Of a stretch of DNA of 14,305 nucleotides, positions 6,949-13,511 are shown piece after piece. A model generated the notes under the pieces. It did not search any database. It saw only the letters and a program-made list of their open reading frames with translations, and was not told where the DNA came from. The stretch lies in NCBI GenBank assembly GCA_947589335.1, contig CANPZH010000025.1, forward strand, positions 1 to 14,305. The letters are read 5' to 3'. The position numbers were made by a program, and so were the translations under genes. This DNA comes from an uncultured Clostridia bacterium (GTDB lineage Bacteria; Bacillota; Clostridia; Christensenellales; Borkfalkiaceae). Numbering within the stretch: the first letter of the stretch is position 1; each line of letters begins with the position of its first letter.

Positions 6949-6960
6949 GAGGAGGAAGGA

Positions 6961-8874
6961 ATGCCCGAAAAAGTAGAGAGCGCATACGGCGCGGAACAGA
7001 TCCAGGTGCTCGACGGATTGGAGCACATCCGCAAACGTCCCGGCATGTACATCAGCTCCACGGACGAAAAGGGGTTGCATCATCTTGTGAGCGAGGTCGT
7101 GGATAACTCCATCGACGAGGCGCTCGCTGGCTATTGCGACCGCGTGGACGTCACCGTCAATCCCGACGGGAGCTGCACGGTGGAAGACAACGGAAGGGGG
7201 ATCCCCACGGAGATCCACCCCAAGGAGGGGATCTCGACGGTCGAGGTCGTCTTCACCAAGGTCAACGCGGGCGGCAAGTTCGGCGGAGACTCCGGCTACA
7301 AGGTCTCGTCGGGGCTGCATGGCGTCGGCGTGAAGGCGGTCAACGCGCTCTCGGAGTGGCTCGAGGTCGAAGTCTTCCAGAACGGGCACATCTATAAACA
7401 GATCTACAACCGCGGCGTACCCCAGCGCGCGCTGCAGATCGTCGGCGATACCGACAGAACGGGCACCAAGGTGACCTTTTTCCCCGACGACGAGATCTTC
7501 GAGACGACCGTCTTCCGTTACGACACGCTCAAAGTCCGCTTGAAAGAGCTCGCCTTCCTCAACAAGGGGCTCACGATCACGCTGACGGACCGCCGCAGCG
7601 GGCACGAGAGGAGCGACAGCTTCTTCTACGAGGGAGGGATCCGCGAGCTCGTCGCGGAGCTCAACAAGGGGCAGGAGACGCTCTTCGAAGAGCCGCTCTA
7701 CTTCGAGGCGCAGGACGGCACCACGGTCTGCGAGGTCGCCCTGCAATACAACGAGAGCTACAACGAAGTGATCTATTCCTACGCCAACAACGTCAACACG
7801 ATCGACGGCGGAACGCACATCGAGGGGCTGAAGCTCGCGCTCACGAAGGTCATCAACGACGCGGGCAGAAAACTCAACCTGCTCAAGGAGAGCGACCGTC
7901 TCACGGGCGAAGACGTGCGCGAGGGGATCACCGCCGTCGTGTCCGTCAAGCTCGAGGACGCCCAGTTCGAATCCCAGACGAAGGATAAGCTCAACAACAG
8001 CTTTATCCGCCCGTTCGTCTCCAAGTGCGTCTCGGAGCGGTTCGGCGACTATATCGAGGAGCACCCGAGCGCGGCGCGGGAGCTCGTGCTGCGCTGTATC
8101 ACGGCGCAGAAGGCGCGGGACGCCGCCCGCAACGCCCGCGAGCTGACGAGGCGGAAGGGGGTGCTCGAATCGACCACGCTGCCCGGGAAACTGGCAGATT
8201 GCTCGGACAAACGCCCGGAGCTGTGCGAGATCTACATCGTCGAGGGCGACTCCGCAGGCGGGACGGCGAAGCAGGGGAGAGACAGGCGCTTCCAGGCCAT
8301 CCTTCCCCTCCGCGGCAAGATCCTGAACGTCGAGAAGGTGCGGCTCAACCGCGCCCTCGAGAACGCGGAGATCAAGGCGATGATCACGGCGTTCGGCTGC
8401 GGCATTCTCGACGATTTCGACGAGAGCAAGCTCCGCTACGACCGCATCATCTCGATGACCGATGCCGACGTGGACGGCGCGCACATCCGCATCCTGTTTC
8501 TGACCTTCCTCTTCCGCTATATGCGCCCGCTCATCGAGCACGGGCACGTCTATTCCGCCAAGCCGCCGCTCTACAAGGCGAGCGTGAAGGGCAGGGAGGA
8601 CGTGTATCTCTACTCCGAGGAGGAGAAGACGCTCTTCGACGCTGCGAACAACAACAAGGTCGAATACCAGCGGTATAAGGGGCTCGGCGAGATGAGCACC
8701 GAACAGCTCTGGGATACGACGATGAATCCCGCGACGCGCACGCTCATCAAGGTGACGATGGAAGACGCGGTCGAAGCGGATAAAATGTTCTCCGTCCTGA
8801 TGGGGGAGAGCCCCGCGCTGAGGCGGCAGTTCATCGAAGAGAACGCCACCCTTGTGACCGATCTGGATATCTGA
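6961..8874 (+). CDS. gyrB: DNA gyrase subunit B
   Basis: GyrB supplies the ATPase and part of the cleavage centre of DNA gyrase, which introduces negative supercoils with GyrA. The protein has 637 residues, the usual length for Firmicutes. The GHKL ATPase domain carries the general base Glu45 and Asn49 in SEVVDNSIDEALAG, Asp76 in EDNGRGIP and the GLHGVGVKAVNAL lid. The TOPRIM metal residues are Glu428 (EGDSAGG) and Asp501, Asp503 and Asp505 (DADVDG). PLRGKILNVEK and the C-terminal YKGLGEMSTEQLWDTTMNP motif are intact. ATG 6961 sits directly after a strong Shine-Dalgarno; an in-frame extension to 6799 runs through the promoter and terminator and is not coding. GyrA follows after a 283-bp gap. 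Confidence 0.98.
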   Translation: MPEKVESAYGAEQIQVLDGLEHIRKRPGMYISSTDEKGLHHLVSEVVDNSIDEALAGYCDRVDVTVNPDGSCTVEDNGRGIPTEIHPKEGISTVEVVFTKVNAGGKFGGDSGYKVSSGLHGVGVKAVNALSEWLEVEVFQNGHIYKQIYNRGVPQRALQIVGDTDRTGTKVTFFPDDEIFETTVFRYDTLKVRLKELAFLNKGLTITLTDRRSGHERSDSFFYEGGIRELVAELNKGQETLFEEPLYFEAQDGTTVCEVALQYNESYNEVIYSYANNVNTIDGGTHIEGLKLALTKVINDAGRKLNLLKESDRLTGEDVREGITAVVSVKLEDAQFESQTKDKLNNSFIRPFVSKCVSERFGDYIEEHPSAARELVLRCITAQKARDAARNARELTRRKGVLESTTLPGKLADCSDKRPELCEIYIVEGDSAGGTAKQGRDRRFQAILPLRGKILNVEKVRLNRALENAEIKAMITAFGCGILDDFDESKLRYDRIISMTDADVDGAHIRILFLTFLFRYMRPLIEHGHVYSAKPPLYKASVKGREDVYLYSEEEKTLFDAANNNKVEYQRYKGLGEMSTEQLWDTTMNPATRTLIKVTMEDAVEADKMFSVLMGESPALRRQFIEENATLVTDLDI

Positions 8875-8913
8875 GGGCATATTAGTATCGCATGCACCCC
8901 GCAGCGCAGAAGC

Positions 8914-8953
8914 GTGCTTCCGCTCGCGGAAAGAATTTTGGAAGCGCATTTTT
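8914..8953 (+). terminator. Possible weak terminator after gyrB
   Basis: GTGCTTCC (8914-8921) can pair with GGAAGCGC (8940-8947), 8 bp with one G-U pair, around an 18-nt loop. Five Ts (8949-8953) follow. A competing small hairpin, TTCCG/CGGAA, lies within it. The loop is long and the stem moderate, so partial termination or attenuation is as likely as a true end. Confidence 0.35.
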
Positions 8954-8961
8954 CTTGCTGT

Positions 8962-9067
8962 CCCCTTGAGGGGAAAGTGGCGAACGTAGTGAGCCGAAAG
9001 GGGTGTTACAAAAATGGCAACACCCCCTCAGTCTCGGCTACGCCTCGCCAGCTCCCCCTCAAGGGGG
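8962..9067. repeat. MITE/REP-like imperfect inverted repeat between gyrB and gyrA
   Basis: The left arm (about 8962-9010) and the reverse complement of the right arm (about 9015-9067) align with small gaps over nearly 50 bases. Both share CCCCTTGAGGGG, GTGGCGA/CTGGCGA, AGCCGA and GGGGTGTT, and the centre is A-rich. Each outer end is itself a palindrome (CCCCTTGAGGGG; CCCCCTCAAGGGGG). I recognise this layout as the kind of non-coding, dispersed intergenic repeat found in many gut Firmicutes; its copy number here cannot be seen. It contains no transposase. The short open frame across it (8914-9144) is not a gene. Transcribed, it would form a long hairpin between gyrB and gyrA. Confidence 0.75.
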
Positions 9068-9118
9068 CGCCAAGGAGGAACCCCTTGCCCGTCTTCAAAG
9101 GGGCGCCGAGGGCGGAAC
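9059..9118. repeat. Degenerate direct repeat at the right end of the intergenic element
   Basis: TCAAGGGGGCGCCAAGGAGG (from 9059) recurs 36 bases later as TCAAAGGGGCGCCGAGGGCG (from 9095), each copy followed by GAAC or AAC. The second copy looks like a partial, diverged end of the same repeat family, as if two elements had landed or duplicated in tandem. No promoter for gyrA is recognisable between here and the gyrA start. Confidence 0.5.
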
Positions 9119-9157
9119 AACGAAATTTGAGCAATCAAACATAAAGGAAGCAACATT

Positions 9158-11707
9158 ATGGCAAAACGCGAAACAAGTCCCGAGCTTACCGAAGAATTCA
9201 AAAAGACGCTCGCCATGACGAAGATCGTCGACACCGAGGTGAACGACGAGCTGAAGCGTTCGTTCATCGCCTATGCGATGGCGGTCAACAAGTCCCGCGC
9301 CATTCCCGATGTGCGCGACGGGCTCAAGCCGGTGCATCGCCGCATTCTCTATGCGATGCACGAAATGGGGCTGTATAACGACAAGGCATACCGCAAATGC
9401 GCCCGTATCGTCGGCGACGTCATGGGTAAATTCCATCCCCATGGCGACAGTTCCGTCTACGACGCGCTTGTCCGCCTTGCGCAGGATTTCTCCATCAACT
9501 TCCCGCTCGTCGACGGACACGGCAACTTCGGTTCCGTCGACGGGGATCCGCCCGCCGCCATGCGTTATACCGAGGCGCGGCTCACCAAGCTCGCCGCGGA
9601 AATGCTCCGCGATCTCGACAAGGAGACGGTGGATTTCTTCCCCAACTTCGACGGGATCGAGATGGAGCCCGCGGTGCTGCCCGCGCGCTTTCCCAACCTT
9701 CTGGTCAACGGGTCCGACGGGATCGCCGTCGGCATGGCGACGAACATCCCTCCCCACAACCTCGCGGAGGTCGTGGACGGCGCGATCGCGATGATCGACA
9801 ACCCCGCGATCACGGTCGACGAGATGATGCAGTACATTCCCGCGCCCGACTTCCCCACGGGGGGCGTCATCATGGGCAGGAGCGGGATCCGCAAGGCATA
9901 CCGCACGGGGCAGGGCAACATCGTCATCCGCTCGAAGTGCGAGATCGAGGAGCACGGCACGGGCGCGAATGCGCGGAACCGCATCATCGTCACGGAGATC
10001 CCCTATCAGGTCAACAAGGCCCAACTCATCATCCAGATCGCGGACATGGTCAAAGATAAGCGCATCGAAGGCATCGCCGACATCCGCGACGAATCGGGCA
10101 GAGAGGGGCTCCGCATCGTCATCGAATGCAAGAAGGACGCGAACGCGCAGGTCGTTCTCAACACCCTCTATAAACATACCAACCTGCAGGTGTCCGACGG
10201 GATCATTTTGCTCGCCCTTGTGGAGAACGGCACGGAGCCGCGCTATCTCAACCTCTGCGAGATCCTCAGCTACTATCTGGCGCACCAGAAGGAGGTCATC
10301 ACGCGCAGAACGCGCTACGACCTTGCGAAGACGGAGGAGCGCGCGCACATCGTTGAGGGGCTGGTGCTCGCGCTCGCGAACATCGACGAAGTGATCAGGA
10401 TCATCAAGGAATCCGCCGACAAAAACGACGCCTGCGAGAAGCTCATCGCCGCGTTCGAGCTGTCCGAAAAGCAGGCGAACGCCATTCTCGAGATGAGGCT
10501 GCAGCGGCTCACCTCCCTCGAAGTCGAAAAGCTCCGCGAGGAACTCGCCGCGCTCACGGCGACGATCGCCGATCTCAAAGACATTCTCGCGAGCGAACAG
10601 CGGGTGCTCGCGATCATCCGCACCGACCTCGTCGCGATCAAGGAGAAATACCCGTCCGAACGCAAGACGGAGATCTCCGTGGACTACGGCGACATCGACG
10701 ACGAAGACCTGATCGACGAGGAGGACGTCGTGATCTCGATGACGCACGGCGGCTACGTCAAGCGCTATCCCGCCTCCGAGTACCGCGCGCAGAACCGCGG
10801 CGGCGTGGGCGTGACGGGGCACAAGCCCAAGGAGGACGACTTCGTCGAGCAGATGTTCGTCTGCTCCACCCATGTGCCCGTGCTCTTCTTCTCCAACCTC
10901 GGCAAGGTGTACTCCATCAAGGGATACATGATCCCCGAGGCCAACCGGCAGGCGCGCGGCAGGGCGATCGTCAACCTGCTCCAGCTCTCGGCGGGAGAGA
11001 AGATCGCGGCGATCCTGCCCGTCTATGAGAACGGGACGGGATACCTCGTGATGGCGACGAAGAACGGGCTCATCAAGAAGACGGCGACGAGCGAATTCGA
11101 CCGCATCATGAAGAGCGGGAAGATCGCGATCAAGATCGCCGAGGAAGACGAACTCATCTCGGTGCAGTTCGCGGGCGGAGAGGACGAGATCATCGTCGCC
11201 TCCCGTTCGGGCAAGTGCATCCGCTTCCCCGAAACGGACGTCCGCCCGATGGGAAGGGACACGATGGGCGTCAAGGCGATCAATCTTTCGGAGGGCGACG
11301 CCGTTGTGGATATGCTCGTCCTCAAGGAGGGATTCGACATTCTGACCGTCTCCGAGAACGGGTACGGCAAGCGCACGAGCCCCGCCGACTACCGCACGCA
11401 GACGCGGGCAGGCAAGGGGATCAAGGCGGGCGTCTTCAACGAAAAGACGGGACGTCTCGTCAATATGAAGCTCGTGAGAGACGACCTCGACATCATGATG
11501 GTCTCCTCCGCGGGGATCGTGATCCGCATGCACGGCGAATCCGTCTCGCAGATCGGGCGGAACACGCGCGGGGTCAGGCTGATGAATCTGAGGGGAGGCA
11601 CGGTCGCGACCGTCGCCATCACCGACCGCGACGAAGACGCGGAAGTGGAAGTCCCCGAGGAGACGGCGGCAGACGTCCCCGCGGAAGAGGAAGAGAGCGA
11701 AGAATGA
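9158..11707 (+). CDS. gyrA: DNA gyrase subunit A
   Basis: GyrA is the DNA-cleaving and DNA-wrapping subunit of gyrase. It has 849 residues. The breakage-reunion domain holds the catalytic Tyr137 in AAMRYTEARL (E. coli Tyr122), preceded by FHPHGDSSVYDALVR. In the quinolone region Ser98 and Asp102 (E. coli Ser83, Asp87) are the sensitive-type residues. The C-terminal domain is a six-bladed beta-pinwheel, with recurrent GRAIVNLL, GIKAGV and RGVRLMNL motifs. It begins at the GyrA box, here QNRGGVG (545-551): Asn at position 2 is also found in Bacillus, but Val replaces the usual Lys/Arg at position 6. A short acidic tail, rich in Glu and Asp, closes the protein. ATG 9158 has AAAGGA nine bases upstream. 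Adjacency to gyrB supports GyrA rather than ParC. Expression probably depends on read-through from gyrB. Confidence 0.97.
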   Translation: MAKRETSPELTEEFKKTLAMTKIVDTEVNDELKRSFIAYAMAVNKSRAIPDVRDGLKPVHRRILYAMHEMGLYNDKAYRKCARIVGDVMGKFHPHGDSSVYDALVRLAQDFSINFPLVDGHGNFGSVDGDPPAAMRYTEARLTKLAAEMLRDLDKETVDFFPNFDGIEMEPAVLPARFPNLLVNGSDGIAVGMATNIPPHNLAEVVDGAIAMIDNPAITVDEMMQYIPAPDFPTGGVIMGRSGIRKAYRTGQGNIVIRSKCEIEEHGTGANARNRIIVTEIPYQVNKAQLIIQIADMVKDKRIEGIADIRDESGREGLRIVIECKKDANAQVVLNTLYKHTNLQVSDGIILLALVENGTEPRYLNLCEILSYYLAHQKEVITRRTRYDLAKTEERAHIVEGLVLALANIDEVIRIIKESADKNDACEKLIAAFELSEKQANAILEMRLQRLTSLEVEKLREELAALTATIADLKDILASEQRVLAIIRTDLVAIKEKYPSERKTEISVDYGDIDDEDLIDEEDVVISMTHGGYVKRYPASEYRAQNRGGVGVTGHKPKEDDFVEQMFVCSTHVPVLFFSNLGKVYSIKGYMIPEANRQARGRAIVNLLQLSAGEKIAAILPVYENGTGYLVMATKNGLIKKTATSEFDRIMKSGKIAIKIAEEDELISVQFAGGEDEIIVASRSGKCIRFPETDVRPMGRDTMGVKAINLSEGDAVVDMLVLKEGFDILTVSENGYGKRTSPADYRTQTRAGKGIKAGVFNEKTGRLVNMKLVRDDLDIMMVSSAGIVIRMHGESVSQIGRNTRGVRLMNLRGGTVATVAITDRDEDAEVEVPEETAADVPAEEEESEE

Positions 11708-11719
11708 TTAAAAACAGCG

Positions 11720-11755
11720 GCGGCGCCGCGGACCTTTGGTCCGCGGCGCCGCTTT
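11720..11755. terminator. Large hairpin terminator between convergent gyrA and the transporter gene
   Basis: Bases 11720-11734 pair perfectly with 11738-11752 around a TTT loop (15 bp, almost all G-C). On the plus strand it follows gyrA by 12 nt and has a short TTTCT tail. On the minus strand it lies 22 nt past the transporter stop, with TTTTT (opposite 11710-11714) five bases beyond the stem. It therefore probably ends both convergent transcripts, although neither T-tract is ideal. Confidence 0.78.
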
Positions 11756-11774
11756 CTCATATGCGCAAATTTTG

Positions 11775-13079
11775 TCAGATCATCATCAGGGCAAGTCCGC
11801 CGAGGGCGGCAAGCAGGGCGGGGATCCCCACGGCTACGCCCATCTTGAGGAAATCGACATAGCGGAATCTAAGGCCGTGGCGGTTGAGGATGGAGCTCCA
11901 CATGATCCCGGCGAGCGCGCCGACGGGCGTGAGCAGGGCGCCGAGGTTGGAGCCGATGACCGTCGCATACACCGCCCCGAGCGCGCCCGCGCCCTTCACG
12001 CCCGCAAGAACGGAGGAGAAGAGGACGCTCATGGGGATGTTGTTCACGACGTTCGCCGCCAAGAAGGACGCCGCTCCGTATTTGAGAAGGAGGAGTTTGG
12101 AGCCGAACAGCCCGGCAAGGGCGGCGGTCACCCCCCTCTGTTCGAGCACGGCGATCATCACGAACATCGAGAGCATGAAGGGGATCAGTTCATAGGGAGC
12201 GCGGCGGAGACAGCCGAGAAGCTCCTTGGGGCGCCGCCTTTGCACGACCGCGAAGATCCCCGCGAAGAGGAAGAGGCTCCCCACGGCGCAGAGGGAGACG
12301 AGCCACATCTCCAGCCCGATGTAGGAGCCCACGGCGAGCCCCAACGTGCACACGCCGAGGTGGACGATGCCGACGCAGAGCAGCGGCTTGTTCCCGATTG
12401 TGACCTCCTCGGGTTCCCCTGCGAGCGGGGCGGAGAGTTTCTTGCGGAAGAGCAGCCACAGCGCAAGCAGGGACACTCCGCCCGCAAAGAGGGTCGGCAC
12501 GAGGCTCACGCGGAGGTAGGAGAGGAAGTCGATCCCGTAGGCGGTCGCAAGGTAGATGTTGGTGGGATTGCCGATGACGAGCGCCATGCTCCAGGTGTTG
12601 GCGGCGACGAACTCCGCCGCGAGATAGGGCGTCGGGTCGATCTTCGCATTCTTGCCGAAGTAGCAGATGAAGGGGGTGAAGGAGAGGATGATGACGTCGT
12701 TCGAAGTAAAGACGGTGAGGACGGAGACGGTGAAATAGAGCAGGAAGAAGAGCCGTTTTTGCCCCCCATTCGCCCTTTTGAGGGCGATATTCGCGAGATA
12801 GCGGAAGAATCCGAGTTCGTCGAGGAAGACGGACAGAACGGTCATGGAGAGGAAGAGAATGAGGATCTTGACGGGGTTGACCGCGGTGTTTTCGGTGAGC
12901 GCCTTGCCGAGGGCGGGCAGATCCGCCTGTCCGCACAGGAGGAGCAGGGCGGCGCCGAGCAGGGTGATCAGGGGATAGAGCGGAACGGAAAACTTCCCGA
13001 GACGGAGTTTCGGGAAGAAGAGGATACTGAGGATCATGACGGCGCAGGTCGCGGCGCAGATGAGGATGGCGGGCAGCAT
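11775..13079 (-). CDS. ArsB/NhaD-type (ion transporter superfamily) membrane transporter
   Basis: A 434-residue polytopic inner-membrane protein with about 11-12 hydrophobic segments, of the ArsB/SLC13/NhaD-like ion transporter superfamily. Family markers are the two pore-hairpin regions: TSNDVIILSFTPFI followed by AANTWSMALVIGNPTNI in the first half, and VVNNIPMSVLFSSVLAG followed by GSNLGALLTPVGALAGIMW in the second. ArsB members export arsenite, but no arsR, arsC or arsA lies nearby, so the substrate could equally be another anion or a Na+/H+ exchange. ATG 13079 is chosen because AAGGA precedes it by six bases. An in-frame TTG at 13115 lies at or upstream of the predicted transcription start. 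It is convergent with gyrA and shares its terminator. Confidence 0.85.
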   Translation of the reverse strand: MLPAILICAATCAVMILSILFFPKLRLGKFSVPLYPLITLLGAALLLLCGQADLPALGKALTENTAVNPVKILILFLSMTVLSVFLDELGFFRYLANIALKRANGGQKRLFFLLYFTVSVLTVFTSNDVIILSFTPFICYFGKNAKIDPTPYLAAEFVAANTWSMALVIGNPTNIYLATAYGIDFLSYLRVSLVPTLFAGGVSLLALWLLFRKKLSAPLAGEPEEVTIGNKPLLCVGIVHLGVCTLGLAVGSYIGLEMWLVSLCAVGSLFLFAGIFAVVQRRRPKELLGCLRRAPYELIPFMLSMFVMIAVLEQRGVTAALAGLFGSKLLLLKYGAASFLAANVVNNIPMSVLFSSVLAGVKGAGALGAVYATVIGSNLGALLTPVGALAGIMWSSILNRHGLRFRYVDFLKMGVAVGIPALLAALGGLALMMI

Positions 13080-13115
13080 GGAAATTCCTTCGGTCCGTTT
13101 TTTCGGATCCGCCAA

Positions 13116-13144
13116 ATTCTATCATAAACCGCGCGCGAATGCAA
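13116..13144 (-). promoter_or_regulatory. Sigma-A promoter of the ArsB-like transporter
   Basis: On the minus strand TTGCAT (13144-13139) and TAGAAT (13121-13116) are spaced by exactly 17 nt, and the -10 is extended by TGA. Transcription should begin near 13109, about 30 nt before the ATG. The promoter lies between the veg stop and the transporter, so the transporter need not depend on veg transcription. Confidence 0.78.
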
Positions 13145-13159
13145 GCGATATGAACCCGT

Positions 13160-13411
13160 TTATTCCGCTTTTTCGGCAGGTTTTACTTTGACGCTCCCGC
13201 AGAGGACCTCGGCATAGGAATAGGAAGTCTTGCCGAGGAAGTTTTTGTCGTTGGGGCTCACGGTGAAGAGGGCGGGATACACCCCCGAGAGCTCTCCGCA
13301 GTAGCGGAGGAACTTGTTTCTGCCGAGGTTTACGGTCACATCCACCTGGGTGCGGAAGTAATCGGCGATGGTCTGTTTGATCCTTTTGAGGTCGTCGTTG
13401 CGCTTGATCAT
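13160..13411 (-). CDS. veg: Veg family protein (DUF1021)
   Basis: Veg is a small cytoplasmic protein, abundant in vegetative Bacillus cells, that has been linked to biofilm gene expression and spore outgrowth; its biochemistry is unclear. The 83 residues align with B. subtilis Veg along the length: DDLKRIKQTI at the N terminus, GRNKFLRYCGELSGVYPALF in the middle, and KTSYSYAEVLCGSVKV near the end (Bacillus has RVSYSYADILTETVEL). The fold is expected to be a small beta barrel. The start at 13411 fits the family, but the bases ahead of it (TTTCTTGC on the coding strand) contain no Shine-Dalgarno. A TATCAT eight bases before the ATG could even give a nearly leaderless message, without a good -35. 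It diverges from the SipL-like gene by 100 bp. Confidence 0.88.
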   Translation of the reverse strand: MIKRNDDLKRIKQTIADYFRTQVDVTVNLGRNKFLRYCGELSGVYPALFTVSPNDKNFLGKTSYSYAEVLCGSVKVKPAEKAE

Positions 13412-13450
13412 GCAAGAAATGATAGACAGAAAAGCAAAATGTTATACCCC

Positions 13451-13480
13451 GTCATAACCTTCCCGCTGCCTTCATACAAT
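13451..13480 (+). promoter_or_regulatory. Sigma-E-type (mother cell) sporulation promoter
   Basis: GTCATAAC (13451-13458) and CATACAAT (13473-13480) are separated by 14 nt. The B. subtilis sigma-E consensus is about GTCATATT and CATACA(A/T/C)T with a 13-15 nt spacer, so the -10 is perfect and the -35 matches six of eight. A start near 13487 would give a leader of about 25 nt containing the GGAG ahead of ATG 13512. This agrees with the mother-cell role of SipL-type proteins. Confidence 0.75.
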
Positions 13481-13511
13481 AGAGGGAAACCTAAAAAACG
13501 GGAGTGGACTT

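Noticed and set aside
6799..6960. 54-codon N-terminal extension of gyrB
   Set aside because: It covers the dus terminator, the extended -10 promoter and the leader palindrome; ATG 6961 has a strong SD and matches the family start.
6649..8949. 766-codon open frame on the minus strand opposite gyrB
   Set aside because: It is an antisense shadow of the conserved gyrB frame, caused by GC-rich third positions; the translation has no recognisable domain and runs through the gyrB promoter and terminator.
8914..9144. 76-codon open frame between gyrB and gyrA
   Set aside because: It lies across the inverted repeat and direct repeat, has no SD, and its translation is simply repeat sequence.
9095..11533. 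812-codon open frame on the minus strand opposite gyrA
   Set aside because: Same cause. The translation is rich in Asp, Arg and Val with no motif, while gyrA on the other strand is unmistakable.
13080..13115. TTG-started 12-residue extension of the ArsB-like transporter
   Set aside because: The TTG lies at or before the predicted transcription start; ATG 13079 has AAGGA at proper spacing.
11736..13127. 463-codon open frame on the plus strand opposite the ArsB-like transporter
   Set aside because: The product is an implausible Glu/Gly/Asp-rich chain, whereas the minus strand encodes a membrane protein with family motifs, a promoter and an SD.
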